The notes: generated from the letters alone by a model not told the origin. A stretch of 64,000 bases of DNA from an uncultured Ruminococcus sp. (GCA_900543095.1 UQQD01000004.1:1-64000), one strand, 5' to 3'; shown: positions 50,033-59,195, counted from the stretch's first letter. Numbers and translations: made by a program.

Positions 50033-51697
50033 ATGAAAAGGTTTATTTCTATCATACTTTGCATTTTGATAGCTTCCGGCTGTGTGCTTGCCGGCTGTGG
50101 TGACAATACTTCTTCCGACAGCTCAGCACCTGTATCTGACAATAATTCGGGTAACGATGTTGCTGATCCTATAGAGGGGGTCAGTGCTTCGTCGTCAACA
50201 GATAAATACCGCAACTATTATCTGATTTTTGTAAATTCGTTTTGCGATTCAAACGGCGATCAAACCGGAGATTTGCAGGGGATTATTTCTAAGCTTGACT
50301 ATCTGAACGACGGGGATCCAAATTCGGGCGATGATCTCGGTATTGACGGAATATGGCTTACTCCCATTATGCCGTCTAAATCTTATCACAAATATGACGT
50401 TGAGGATTATTACGACATTGATCCCGATTTCGGTACGCTTGAGGATTTTGACAAGCTTGTAAGTGAGTGCCACAAAAGAGGCATCAATCTGATTATTGAT
50501 CTTGTATTAAATCATGCTTCATCAAAAAATCCGCTTTATACAAAGGCAGTTGAAGAGGTTGCGGAAAATAAGCTTGATGGATACGCCGAATATTTTGAGA
50601 TTCACGAAAGCTCATATTTCAGCAGTGATACTCAGGTAAACACGCTGTCAAACGGTTATGCCTGTGAAGCGAATTTTTCGCCCGATATGCCGGAATGGAA
50701 CCTCAATTCCGAAAAGACCAGAGAAGAATTTACTAATATAGCTAAGTTTTGGCTTGACAGGGGCGTTGACGGTTTTCGACTTGACGCCTGCAAGTATTAT
50801 ACCAACAAAAGTACTGACGGAACAGAATTTTTAAAATGGTTCTATGAAGCCTGCCAAAGTATCAACCCCGATGTATATATGGTGGGTGAAACATGGTCCG
50901 ACGATTCCGATATAAGCGAGCTTTACAAGTCGGGAATTGACAGTCAGTTTGCGTTTAAATTTGCACAAGCTTCAGGCTTGATTGTAGAAAATATCTACAC
51001 TCAGACGGGAATCGGACTTGTCAAAAAGGTTATGAACTACGATAATAAAATGCGTGACAATAATAAAAGCGAAATCAATGCGATGTTCCTGTCAAACCAC
51101 GATCAGGTGCGTATAGCAAATGCGCTTGAATCAAAGGGACTTGATACCGAAAAATTTGCCGCTTCGGTTTATATGTTGTTCCCGGGTAATCCGTTTATAT
51201 ATTACGGCGAGGAGATCGGTACTAAGGCGGAGAGCACTGACAGCGACGCTTATTACAGAACGGCAATGGTTTTTGACAGCGAAAACCTGCCGGATATATA
51301 TGTTAATATGATAGGCGAAGAAACAGTTGCTCCGACAGGCGGCGGAGTTAAGCAGCAGCTTGAAGACAGTTATTCATTGCTTAACTTTTATCGCAGAATT
51401 ATTAAGATAAAAAATCAAAATCCTGAAATTGCAAGAGGAACTATTACAGGCGTGCAGAACTTTGACGACACTCAGGTAGGTGCGTTCTATACCGAATACG
51501 AAGGTTCAAAGCTTATGATAATCCATAATTTCAACGGCAAACAAAGCAAGGAGCTTGAGATAACCGACGATATGATTAAAAGCGCAGTTGTCCGCGCCGA
51601 TCTTGTAACTACGGATTCCGACTCTCATATTGAGTTGAAGGACGGCAAGCTGTCGCTTCCGCCTCATTCAACGGTAATATTGAAGTCAGCCGAATAA
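50033..51697 (+). CDS. Membrane-anchored lipoprotein alpha-amylase (GH13)
   Basis: A 554-residue GH13 enzyme. Lipobox LAGC with Cys at about residue 22, a Ser/Asp-rich tether, then the catalytic domain: region I DLVLNH (156-161), region II GFRLDACKYY (Asp251), region III VGETW (Glu286), region IV SNHDQ (Asp357), and FIYYGEEIG. The layout is close to GH13_36-type lipoprotein amylases. No dockerin or CBM. It probably trims oligosaccharides at the cell surface next to MalE. It follows the malEFG terminator directly. Confidence 0.92.
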   Translation: MKRFISIILCILIASGCVLAGCGDNTSSDSSAPVSDNNSGNDVADPIEGVSASSSTDKYRNYYLIFVNSFCDSNGDQTGDLQGIISKLDYLNDGDPNSGDDLGIDGIWLTPIMPSKSYHKYDVEDYYDIDPDFGTLEDFDKLVSECHKRGINLIIDLVLNHASSKNPLYTKAVEEVAENKLDGYAEYFEIHESSYFSSDTQVNTLSNGYACEANFSPDMPEWNLNSEKTREEFTNIAKFWLDRGVDGFRLDACKYYTNKSTDGTEFLKWFYEACQSINPDVYMVGETWSDDSDISELYKSGIDSQFAFKFAQASGLIVENIYTQTGIGLVKKVMNYDNKMRDNNKSEINAMFLSNHDQVRIANALESKGLDTEKFAASVYMLFPGNPFIYYGEEIGTKAESTDSDAYYRTAMVFDSENLPDIYVNMIGEETVAPTGGGVKQQLEDSYSLLNFYRRIIKIKNQNPEIARGTITGVQNFDDTQVGAFYTEYEGSKLMIIHNFNGKQSKELEITDDMIKSAVVRADLVTTDSDSHIELKDGKLSLPPHSTVILKSAE

Positions 51698-51716
51698 TGG
51701 AGGTCTGTCGCTGAAA

Positions 51717-53426
51717 ATGGAACAGTTCAGCTTATTGTATCCGCAAAACAGCAATGCAAAATACACTGTTTTATCAAAAGAAGCCCAAAACGATCTTTCA
51801 ATAGATTTTTTGTGTAATGCTCTGACCGATGACGGCTACGAACGCAACAGTATAAAACAGATTCTGACTTCAATAACCGATGAAGAGGACGTTATTGCAT
51901 ACAGATGTGATGTTTTTGACGATTTTCTGAGGTTCCCAAAGCTGAGGGAGGAGCTTTCCGCAATGCTTGAAAAGCTTGCGGATCTGCGTGAAATAGAACG
52001 CTTTCAAAAGGATTCCGAAGCGTCGTCGCTTTGGCAGTTAATAAACCGCCTGAGGGAAATGGACGGTTACGTTGACTGCATAACTCAGATAAAGTCGACC
52101 CTTGAAACGCTTGAAATTCATTCGGAGGGACTGCGTACATTAAGGCAGAACGTGCAGTCAATTTACAAAGAAAGCGGTTTTGACGTGCTCAAGCGTGACA
52201 TAAGCGATACGCTTGCAAAGGCTCAAAAGCTGAAAAGCATAACTCTCGGAGTCAATCTTGATTCGCTTTTGCGCCCTAAGACGGTCGGAGTAGTTGCACT
52301 TAATGACAAAGAATTTACCGACAGCGGAATATTAAAGCGGTTTATGAAATTTGCAAACAACGACAGCGAGCTTCATCACGGAAATGATGTTACAGGCTTT
52401 GTGAGTTTTCATCCCGCAAACCCGACAACTTCAAATTTTGGATTGGGAAAGGTCGTTGTCGGTGCACAGCAGGACGTAAATCAGATTTACGGAACAAATC
52501 TTACCGGTGCAGATCCGCTTTCCGACGCCTTAAAAAAGGTAGTGTCCGATATTCTGCGCCGCACCGTAAATGAAATCAAGTCTATGCTTAATAAATATGT
52601 AAACATAAACGGTTATTCATTTGTTTCGCTTATGCCTGAAATAGTTTTTTATATCCGATTTGCTGAATTTTGCGAAAAGGTCGGCTCAAAAGGAGTTCCG
52701 CTTTGCAAAGCTGAGGTTATGCCGCTAAATCGGCGTGAATGTTATGCAAAGGACATATATAACATTAAGCTCGGCATTAAAAAGGCAAACGGCGAGGCCA
52801 TAGATATAGTTACAAATGACTTCAAATTTGACGGGGACGCACGAATATATATCCTGACAGGACCCAACCGAGGCGGTAAAACCACTGTTACCCAGGCTGT
52901 AGGACTTGCGTTTTTGCTGGCGCAAAACGGAATATATGCGCCTGCAGCGTCATTTAAGTTTAGCCCGTGCGACAATATCTACACACATTTTCCTGCCGAT
53001 GAAAACGATACTGTAGACCTTGGCAGACTCGGAGAGGAAAGCAAACGGCTTGCGACGATTTTTGAAACCGCAACAAACAAGAGCCTGTTGCTTCTCAACG
53101 AGAGTCTTGCAACCACTAATGTTGCCGAGGGACTTTATCTTGCCCGTGATGTAGTTAAATCAATGCGCTATCTTGGCGTAAGATGCATTTTTAACACGCA
53201 TATGCACGACCTTGCAAGAAACCTTGATGAGCTTAACAAAAGCATAGACGGTGACAGCGTCGTTGAGAGTATGATAACGGGGAACGTCAATGATCAGTGC
53301 TCGTTTAAGGTTTGCATAGCTCCGCCCCAGGGTGTAAGCTATGCCCGCAATATTGCCGAAAAATACGGCATTACCTTTGAGAAGATCAAGCAAAGTATTG
53401 ACAAAAGAGATGACCGCTGTGTTTAG
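51717..53426 (+). CDS. MutS-family ATPase, non-canonical
   Basis: A 569-residue protein with a helical lever/core part (residues about 1-350) and a C-terminal MutS-type ATPase: Walker A LTGPNRGGKTTV, the conserved DTVDLGRLGEESKRL, and LLLLNESLATT where canonical MutS has LxLIDE (Asp is replaced by Asn), then CIFNTHMHDLA. It lacks the N-terminal mismatch-binding domain of MutS1 and the Smr domain of MutS2. It is a divergent MutS-type ATPase of unknown role. It starts 20 bases after the amylase stop. GGAGG is about 13 bases upstream, a long gap. Confidence 0.85.
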   Translation: MEQFSLLYPQNSNAKYTVLSKEAQNDLSIDFLCNALTDDGYERNSIKQILTSITDEEDVIAYRCDVFDDFLRFPKLREELSAMLEKLADLREIERFQKDSEASSLWQLINRLREMDGYVDCITQIKSTLETLEIHSEGLRTLRQNVQSIYKESGFDVLKRDISDTLAKAQKLKSITLGVNLDSLLRPKTVGVVALNDKEFTDSGILKRFMKFANNDSELHHGNDVTGFVSFHPANPTTSNFGLGKVVVGAQQDVNQIYGTNLTGADPLSDALKKVVSDILRRTVNEIKSMLNKYVNINGYSFVSLMPEIVFYIRFAEFCEKVGSKGVPLCKAEVMPLNRRECYAKDIYNIKLGIKKANGEAIDIVTNDFKFDGDARIYILTGPNRGGKTTVTQAVGLAFLLAQNGIYAPAASFKFSPCDNIYTHFPADENDTVDLGRLGEESKRLATIFETATNKSLLLLNESLATTNVAEGLYLARDVVKSMRYLGVRCIFNTHMHDLARNLDELNKSIDGDSVVESMITGNVNDQCSFKVCIAPPQGVSYARNIAEKYGITFEKIKQSIDKRDDRCV

Positions 53427-53472
53427 GGGTGCATTTTATCTGTACAACCTAAGTGCAGATGTTACCCCTCAA
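53427..53472 (-). repeat. Dispersed intergenic repeat, copy I (3' end only, reverse)
   Basis: On the minus strand GAGGGGTAACATCTGCACTTAG, then GTTGTACAG, matching the 3' end of copies A and D. It begins just after the MutS-like stop. The only copy on this strand. Confidence 0.5.
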
Positions 53473-53490
53473 TTAAATAGCTGCTTTTGC

Positions 53491-53520
53491 TTGACACAGA
53501 CTAAGGGTTAATTGTATAAT
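53491..53520 (+). promoter_or_regulatory. Promoter of the gene pair at 53559-54886
   Basis: -35 TTGACA (53491-53496), 18 bases, -10 TATAAT (53515-53520), 38 bases before the TTG start. Confidence 0.75.
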
Positions 53521-53558
53521 AATATTGATATTAACCTATATCCGAAAGGAAGATCAAC

Positions 53559-54350
53559 TTGGAATATAAAAAGGCTTTTGATTTTATAGTAAGCAAAGTG
53601 GAGGAGGAGCTTACAAAGAGCGGCTACATAAGACAAAAGGTGTCATCAGATGACAGCAGTGAGCTTGTAGCTCTTTTTACGAGCAATACCATTGCATATT
53701 CGGTAGCATATATCAAAGACAGGGAGCAAATGGTTTTGCGCTCCTGCACTATGACGGAGGATGGTCCGGACAACGAGTGGAAAACCCTTGCAACATGGCT
53801 TTATGACGAAACGGTATCTACTCAAAAGGATGCCGAAAGTATTGCAAACGACTTTGTTGAGGGCGTTTCGGGCAGTATAGCGATAAAACGTGCAAAGCAG
53901 GTAAAACAGAAAAAGAAAAAGTCCGATGACGGCAACGCCGATCCAAAATTCCTTGCAAAGCGTTTTGTAACATTTTTCCCTGAGCTAAAGGCTGAGATCA
54001 AGGACGAAGAGGATTGCTATTATCCTTTCAGAGGCGCAACCTTTGCAAAGGAACACATTGCGCCAAAGATAGCCCAATATATCAAACGTGCAAACAAAAA
54101 CGAGCTTGAAAAATTGGCTGGCGTGTTCAACACGCAATACGGCAACGGTGATGTTGATACCCGTTCAATAATCACAATAGTTATTCTAAATTCTCTTGAT
54201 GAGGCTGAATTCAAGACGCTTTCGGAATACTTTGACGCCGAATTCGCAAAGACCGCAAACGCCGCACGCAAGTATAAAGACAAGACCGTAAAGCCTGAAA
54301 AGCCGAAGAAAAAGAATGTCAGCAAAGCAAGCACATTGCTCCAGCAGTAA
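53559..54350 (+). CDS. Cytoplasmic protein of unknown function
   Basis: A 263-residue protein with TTG start and AAAGGAAG eight bases upstream. The N-terminal half is alpha/beta (YKKAFDFIVSKVEEEL, LFTSNTIAYSVAYIKDREQM), followed by a Lys-rich linker (about 120-132) and a helical C-terminal half with a Lys/Pro tail. No signal peptide, membrane segment or catalytic motif. It has a consensus promoter and is followed after 29 bases by another unknown gene. I do not recognise the family. Confidence 0.7.
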   Translation: MEYKKAFDFIVSKVEEELTKSGYIRQKVSSDDSSELVALFTSNTIAYSVAYIKDREQMVLRSCTMTEDGPDNEWKTLATWLYDETVSTQKDAESIANDFVEGVSGSIAIKRAKQVKQKKKKSDDGNADPKFLAKRFVTFFPELKAEIKDEEDCYYPFRGATFAKEHIAPKIAQYIKRANKNELEKLAGVFNTQYGNGDVDTRSIITIVILNSLDEAEFKTLSEYFDAEFAKTANAARKYKDKTVKPEKPKKKNVSKASTLLQQ

Positions 54351-54379
54351 AAACGCTTTGTTAATCAAAAGAGGTCAAA

Positions 54380-54886
54380 ATGAACATAGTATCTTCCAAA
54401 ACCGTTACACTCAACTCGCTCCCAAAAAATCTGAACGAGCTGAAGACTCTAAAGGAAGCAGCATTGATATGCCCGTTTGAGGTCGCCGCACTTACGGTTG
54501 CGGTTTTGTGTCGTTACTGTGACAGCCCTCAGGACAGCATTGATATGCTCAACTATCTTCGCGGTCCTCGTCCGCTCACACCATATGATGTTCAGTTCCT
54601 GCGTGACAGGCTCAAAGGCAAGCCTTATAAGCCAATTTCATTTTTAGGCGGAACCTCTCCAGAAAACGGATATACTCCGTCAGTACCGTATTCCGTTACG
54701 GTTCTTGAAGATCCGTATGCACGTCAGGAGGAAAATTACATAAAGCTTTTTATACGCACTTCGGGAGCTGACGCTCCCCGCCCGATAAAAATGAGGACAA
54801 AGCCGAGTACCGGACAATGGTTTTTGTGGGAACAACATCTTTTGCCCGATATTCGCATACCTGTTGAACAGGATCCGTGGGCATAA
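54380..54886 (+). CDS. Unknown protein, probably DUF6935-like
   Basis: A 168-residue protein. The pattern LKEAALICPFEVAALTVAVL, then SIDMLNYLRGPRPLTPYD, a GGTSPENGYTPS segment and the ending FLWEQHLLPDIRIP recalls a Firmicutes family of unknown function that I remember as DUF6935; unverified. GAGGTC is before the ATG. It shares the promoter at 53491 with the preceding gene and ends in a strong terminator. Confidence 0.7.
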   Translation: MNIVSSKTVTLNSLPKNLNELKTLKEAALICPFEVAALTVAVLCRYCDSPQDSIDMLNYLRGPRPLTPYDVQFLRDRLKGKPYKPISFLGGTSPENGYTPSVPYSVTVLEDPYARQEENYIKLFIRTSGADAPRPIKMRTKPSTGQWFLWEQHLLPDIRIPVEQDPWA

Positions 54887-54906
54887 TTTAAAAGAATACA
54901 ATATTT

Positions 54907-54940
54907 AACGGCTGTATCATATCTGATACAGCCGTTATTT
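54907..54940. terminator. Bidirectional terminator between convergent genes
   Basis: A 13-bp perfect stem (AACGGCTGTATCA / TGATACAGCCGTT) with TATC loop. It lies between the DUF gene and the zinc-ribbon gene that face each other. Confidence 0.85.
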
Positions 54941-54948
54941 CCATTGTT

Positions 54949-55113
54949 CTATTCAGCTTTGATTTCGACGGGCTTTTCATCAAAGCCCTCAAGCTGAAAC
55001 CTGAGTCCGCAGGTAGAACATTCAAGATATGGTTTGCCGCCGTTTGTGTCGTCCTCAAAAATTATCATTGGACTTTCGCAAAACGGACAAAGTTTTAATT
55101 CCTCAGCCTTCAT
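54949..55113 (-). CDS. Small zinc-ribbon protein (Lar-like)
   Basis: A 54-residue protein with two Cys pairs, CPFC and CSTCG, separated by about 20 residues, in the pattern of Lar-type restriction-alleviation and similar zinc ribbons (ELKLCPFCESP). GGAGG lies before the ATG at 55113; a longer in-frame start is not needed. Function unknown; the fold prediction rests on the Cys spacing. Confidence 0.75.
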   Translation of the reverse strand: MKAEELKLCPFCESPMIIFEDDTNGGKPYLECSTCGLRFQLEGFDEKPVEIKAE

Positions 55114-55254
55114 ATATATCCTCCGGTCATTTATATGTATTAATAATATTGTACTACAAATCATTTATATGTGCAAACATTGTTTGGTAAAAAACACTTT
55201 ACAAACAGTACAAAAAGATATAAACTAAGAAACAGATGATTAGGAGGGCTTAAA

Positions 55255-56697
55255 ATGAAACAGGAAAACTACTCTATGCTATGCGATTTTTATGAGCTTA
55301 CAATGTCAAACGGTTATTTTTTGAACGGCTTTTATAAACGCAATGTTTATTTTGACGTTTTTTTCCGGAAAGTGCCCGATAACGGCGGCTTTGCCATAAC
55401 CGCAGGGCTTGAACAGGTCATTGAATATATTAAGGAACTTCATTTTGATGAAAATGATATTGAATATCTAAAGAGCAAGAATATATTTGACGAGAAATTT
55501 CTTGATTATCTGAGAAATTTTAAATTCAGCGGCGACATCTATGCCGTGCCGGAGGGAACGCCCGTTTTCCCGAACGAGCCTATTCTTACCGTGCGTGCGC
55601 CCGCAATAGAGGCTCAGCTTATTGAAACCTTTGTTTTGCTTACGCTTAATCACCAGTCGCTTATTGCGACAAAATCCAACAGGATCGTGCGTGCATCTCA
55701 GGGTCGAACTGTTCTTGAGTTCGGTTCGCGCCGTGCCCAAGGTGCAAGCGGAGCGGTTGACGGTGCAAGAGCGGCGTTTATCGGCGGCTGTAAGGGAACA
55801 GCCTGCACGCTTACCGACGAACTTTACGGGGTTCCTGCCGGCGGAACTATGGCTCATTCATGGGTGCAGATGTTTGACAGCGAATATGACGCTTTCAAAA
55901 CATATTGCGAGCTTTATCCCGAAAATCCAACGTTGCTTGTCGATACCTACAATACGCTCAAAAGCGGTGTTCCAAACGCCATAAAGGTGTTTAAGGAAGT
56001 GCTTTTGCCTCAGGGCAGAACAGAGTGTGCAATAAGGCTTGATTCGGGAGATATTTCTTATCTTTCAAAAAAAGCACGCAAAATGCTTGACGAAGCCGGA
56101 CTGACGGAATGTAAAATTACAGCTTCAAATTCGCTTGACGAATACCTTATTCGCGACCTTATGATGCAGGGGGCTAAAATTGACAGCTTCGGCGTGGGCG
56201 AAAGGCTGATAACTTCATCAAGCTCGCCTGTTTTCGGCGGAGTGTACAAGCTTGTTGCCGTTGAAAACGAGGGCGGTGAAATCGTGCCAAAGATAAAGGT
56301 CAGCGAAAATACCGCAAAAATTACAAATCCGCATTTTAAAAAGGTATATCGTTTTTATGACAACGAGAGCGGCAAGGCACTTGCGGACGAGCTTTGCGTT
56401 TATGATGAAACGGTTGACAGCTCAAAACCTCACACAATATTTGATCAGAACGCAACGTGGAAAACAAAAACGCTTGAAAACTTTACCGCAAAGGAACTGC
56501 TTGTGCCGATATTCAAAAACGGCGAGTGCGTTTATAATAGTCCGTCAATAAACGAGATAGCCGAATATTGTAAAAATCAGATTCATCTTTTGTGGGATGA
56601 GGTCAAAAGATTTGAAAATCCACACACCTATTATGTTGACCTTTCAAAGAAATTATATGAAATAAAAAACATTTTGCTAAATGTTTACGGAGTATGA
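55255..56697 (+). CDS. pncB: Nicotinate phosphoribosyltransferase
   Basis: A 480-residue enzyme that makes nicotinate mononucleotide from nicotinate and PRPP for NAD salvage. The N-terminal DFYELTMSNGYF, FGSRRAQGASGAVDGARAAF, GTMAHSWVQMF with the catalytic His, the phosphate site TYNTLKSGVPNAI and the IRLDSGDISYLS block are all present. AGGAGG is eight bases upstream. Probably monocistronic. Confidence 0.94.
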   Translation: MKQENYSMLCDFYELTMSNGYFLNGFYKRNVYFDVFFRKVPDNGGFAITAGLEQVIEYIKELHFDENDIEYLKSKNIFDEKFLDYLRNFKFSGDIYAVPEGTPVFPNEPILTVRAPAIEAQLIETFVLLTLNHQSLIATKSNRIVRASQGRTVLEFGSRRAQGASGAVDGARAAFIGGCKGTACTLTDELYGVPAGGTMAHSWVQMFDSEYDAFKTYCELYPENPTLLVDTYNTLKSGVPNAIKVFKEVLLPQGRTECAIRLDSGDISYLSKKARKMLDEAGLTECKITASNSLDEYLIRDLMMQGAKIDSFGVGERLITSSSSPVFGGVYKLVAVENEGGEIVPKIKVSENTAKITNPHFKKVYRFYDNESGKALADELCVYDETVDSSKPHTIFDQNATWKTKTLENFTAKELLVPIFKNGECVYNSPSINEIAEYCKNQIHLLWDEVKRFENPHTYYVDLSKKLYEIKNILLNVYGV

Positions 56698-56913
56698 TTA
56701 AAAAGGGGTAAGAAATGCGGTTTAAATTGCAGTTTAGCAGTTTGAACCGCATAATATTTGCTTTTAGTTATAAATGTTACAAATGAGCGTTAAAATTTGG
56801 CTGCGTTTTTGTCACAACCTACAAAAAATAAATTTTTAGTTAAAGAGTCTATTTTTTCTTGCTACTTTTGATTAATTTGTGGTATAATTTAATTAAATAT
56901 TAAGCTATTCAAA

Positions 56914-57082
56914 TCATAGCAACGCTTTGCTTTGCTCTCAAGAAACAAAGCTTGCAACAGATTACAAACAGTGCCGAGAGCATCAGCTCCTCAGGGCTTC
57001 AGTGAGAGATCGTGACTCACGCTGAATTTCTGAAATGGCGTCTGCCGCCTGAGCGGCGGGGGACATCTGCACTTAAGTTATA
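56914..57082 (+). repeat. Dispersed intergenic repeat, copy D (full length)
   Basis: The clearest copy, about 169 bases. CATAGCAACGCT, hairpin 1 (GCTTTG / CAAAGC), GCAACAGATTACAAACAGTGC, hairpin 2 (GAGC-ATCA-GCTC), hairpin 3 (TTCAGTGAGAG, 56998-57008, with CTCACGCTGAA, 57016-57026), hairpin 4 (GCCGC-CTGA-GCGGC, 57044-57057) and the end GGACATCTGCACTTAAGTTATA. It ends nine bases before the phoH start codon. The rest of the gap (56698-56913) is AT-rich with no gene. Confidence 0.85.
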
Positions 57083-57090
57083 CGGGAGTT

Positions 57091-58053
57091 TTGATTACGG
57101 AACACATAATTAATATCGACAGAATGGAAAACGCCGTTGCGCTTTTTGGCAGCTTTGATGAAAATATCAAGCTCATTGAGCGTGAATTCGGCGTAAAAAT
57201 AACCTGCCGTGACAGCGAGTTGAAAATTGAGGGCGACGCCGAAAATGCGTCGAAGGCAGGCAAGGTAATTGAAAGTCTTTTGCAGTTTATCAACAGGGGC
57301 GAGGCACTTTCGGAGCAGAATATCCGCTATTGCATTTCGCTTGTAAACGAGGGCAGCGAAGACAAAATCGAACAGCTTGCGGGAGATTGCATCTGCATTA
57401 CATCAAAGGGCAAGCCGATAAAGCCAAAGACCATCGGTCAGAAGCGATATTGCAATATGATTGCAAAAAACACGGTTACAATAGGCGTCGGTCCTGCCGG
57501 CACGGGCAAAACCTATCTTGCCGTAGCAATGGCGGTAACTGCGTTTCGCAGCAAGCAGATCAACCGTATTATTCTTACACGTCCTGCGGTTGAGGCAGGT
57601 GAAAAGCTCGGCTTTTTGCCCGGAGATCTTCAGAGCAAGGTCGATCCGTATCTGAGACCGCTGTATGACGCACTTTTTGATATGCTGGGCGCAGAAACCT
57701 ATCAAAAATACGTTGAACGGGGCAATATTGAGGTTGCGCCGCTTGCTTATATGCGAGGCAGAACGCTTGACGACAGCTTTATAATCCTTGATGAGGCGCA
57801 GAACACCACAAGCGCTCAGATGAAGATGTTTTTAACTCGTCTCGGTTTTAACTCAAAAATGGTTATTACAGGCGACATCACTCAGATTGACTTGCCCGGA
57901 GGGGCAAGGAGCGGACTCAAGGACTGCATAAAGATACTCAGGAACATCGAGGGTATCGGAAGCTGTACCTTTGATGAAAAAGACGTTGTTCGTCATCGCC
58001 TTGTTCAGGATATTATTAAGGCATATGCAAAATATGAAAACGGAAAAAACTAA
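57091..58053 (+). CDS. phoH: PhoH-family ATPase
   Basis: A 320-residue protein with an N-terminal KH-like region (about 1-100) and a P-loop ATPase: Walker A GPAGTGKTYLAV, RPAVEAGEKLGFLPGDL, Walker B IILDEAQNTT. PhoH-like proteins pair with YbeY and are thought to act in RNA metabolism. The start is unclear: TTG at 57091 is only two bases from GGGAG; ATT at 57094 would be spaced better. It follows repeat copy D, whose end may supply part of the leader. First gene of phoH-ybeY-dgkA-era. Confidence 0.92.
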   Translation: MITEHIINIDRMENAVALFGSFDENIKLIEREFGVKITCRDSELKIEGDAENASKAGKVIESLLQFINRGEALSEQNIRYCISLVNEGSEDKIEQLAGDCICITSKGKPIKPKTIGQKRYCNMIAKNTVTIGVGPAGTGKTYLAVAMAVTAFRSKQINRIILTRPAVEAGEKLGFLPGDLQSKVDPYLRPLYDALFDMLGAETYQKYVERGNIEVAPLAYMRGRTLDDSFIILDEAQNTTSAQMKMFLTRLGFNSKMVITGDITQIDLPGGARSGLKDCIKILRNIEGIGSCTFDEKDVVRHRLVQDIIKAYAKYENGKN

Positions 58054-58105
58054 ATTGGCATACAGAAAGATTGAATTTAAATAAATACTGAAAGGAATGT
58101 TTACA

Positions 58106-58609
58106 ATGGCAGACAAAATCAAGGTAATAATCACCAACAAACAAAAGACGGTAAAAATTCCGACGGGCATAAGGATGCTTGTGCGCCGCTGCTGCAATGC
58201 GGTGCTTCAGCTTGAAAAATTTGAAGGACCTGCCGAAATCAGCGTTACATTTACGGATAATAAAGGCATAAAGGAGCTTAATAAGCAGTACCGTGACAAG
58301 GACATTGAGACCGATGTTTTATCGTTCCCGATGGGCGAAAACGGTGTTTATGATACGGATATGGAAACCGGCGCCAAAATTTTGGGCGACGTGGTAATTT
58401 CTATGGAAAAAGCAAGAGATCAGGCGGCGCTTTTCGGACACAGCCTGCAAAGAGAGGTCGGCTACCTTACAGCCCACAGCGTTCTTCACCTGCTCGGATA
58501 CGACCATATGGAAAAGCTCGACAAGGTAAGAATGAGAGAAAAGGAAGAGCTTGTAATGGATGAGCTGGGACTTCCCGCCTCGTCAAGCTACATAGTTGAC
58601 AAGGTTTGA
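58106..58609 (+). CDS. ybeY: Endoribonuclease / rRNA maturation factor YbeY
   Basis: A 167-residue metalloprotein. The metal site HSVLHLLGYDH (HxxxHxxxxxH) is intact, as are FTDNKGIKELNKQYR and ETDVLSFP. YbeY takes part in 16S rRNA 3' end processing and ribosome quality control. The ATG at 58106 is about nine bases from AAAGGA; the ATG at 58097 is on the ribosome site. It follows phoH after about 50 bases. Confidence 0.94.
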   Translation: MADKIKVIITNKQKTVKIPTGIRMLVRRCCNAVLQLEKFEGPAEISVTFTDNKGIKELNKQYRDKDIETDVLSFPMGENGVYDTDMETGAKILGDVVISMEKARDQAALFGHSLQREVGYLTAHSVLHLLGYDHMEKLDKVRMREKEELVMDELGLPASSSYIVDKV

Positions 58610-58617
58610 TATAAAAA

Positions 58618-59133
58618 ATGAAAAAACAGATTTTGAGCTTTAAATTTGCGTTCAGAGGCGTTTGGAAGGCAATAAAAAGCGAAAGTCATATGCGGTTTCA
58701 CATAGTTGCGGGGCTGTATGTTTTACTGTTTTCGCTGTTTTATGATTTTTCGCCTGTTCAGATTGCGTTGCTTGTTGTGCTTATTGCGCTTGTAATAGCG
58801 TTTGAAACACTGAACACCTGCATTGAGGAGCTTTCAAATCTTTGTGCCGACAGATACGAACCGCTTGTGCGGTTTGCAAAGGACGCAGCCGCAGGAGCGG
58901 TGCTTGTCACCTCGTTGGCTGCTGCTGCAGTGGGAGTGATTTTCTTTTGGAATTTATCCGTAATTCAATGCATCTTCGGCTTTTTTGCGGACAATATATT
59001 GTTGCTTGTTTTACTTGTGCTGTCGGTATCGGCTTCAATAATTTTTGTTGTACTCGGACCGACGGGGATAAAGGAAAAATTTATTTTGCACAAGCGCAAA
59101 AGCAAGGATAAATCCGCTGAAAATAATATATAG
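58618..59133 (+). CDS. dgkA: Diacylglycerol / undecaprenol kinase (DgkA) with C-terminal extension
   Basis: A 171-residue membrane kinase. The N-terminal 120 residues are DgkA-like: FRGVWKAIKSESHMRFH, FETLNTCIEELSNL and VRFAKDAAAGAVLV, with three membrane segments. In Firmicutes it makes undecaprenyl phosphate. A C-terminal extension of about 45 residues adds one more hydrophobic segment (NILLLVLLVLSVSASIIFVV) and a Lys-rich tail. It starts nine bases after ybeY. Confidence 0.92.
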   Translation: MKKQILSFKFAFRGVWKAIKSESHMRFHIVAGLYVLLFSLFYDFSPVQIALLVVLIALVIAFETLNTCIEELSNLCADRYEPLVRFAKDAAAGAVLVTSLAAAAVGVIFFWNLSVIQCIFGFFADNILLLVLLVLSVSASIIFVVLGPTGIKEKFILHKRKSKDKSAENNI

Positions 59134-59167
59134 AATCGCATTAAAACTGCATAATAGTATTTGCATA

Positions 59168-59195
59168 GGGCGAACATTGTTCGCCCGCAATTTTT
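59168..59195 (+). terminator. Hairpin between dgkA and era (terminator or REP-like)
   Basis: An 8-bp stem (GGGCGAAC / GTTCGCCC) with ATT loop, followed by GCAATTTTTA. It looks like a terminator within the operon, but the leading ATAGGG and palindrome also resemble the REP-like hairpins at 62531. Either would lower era transcription from the dgkA side. Confidence 0.6.
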
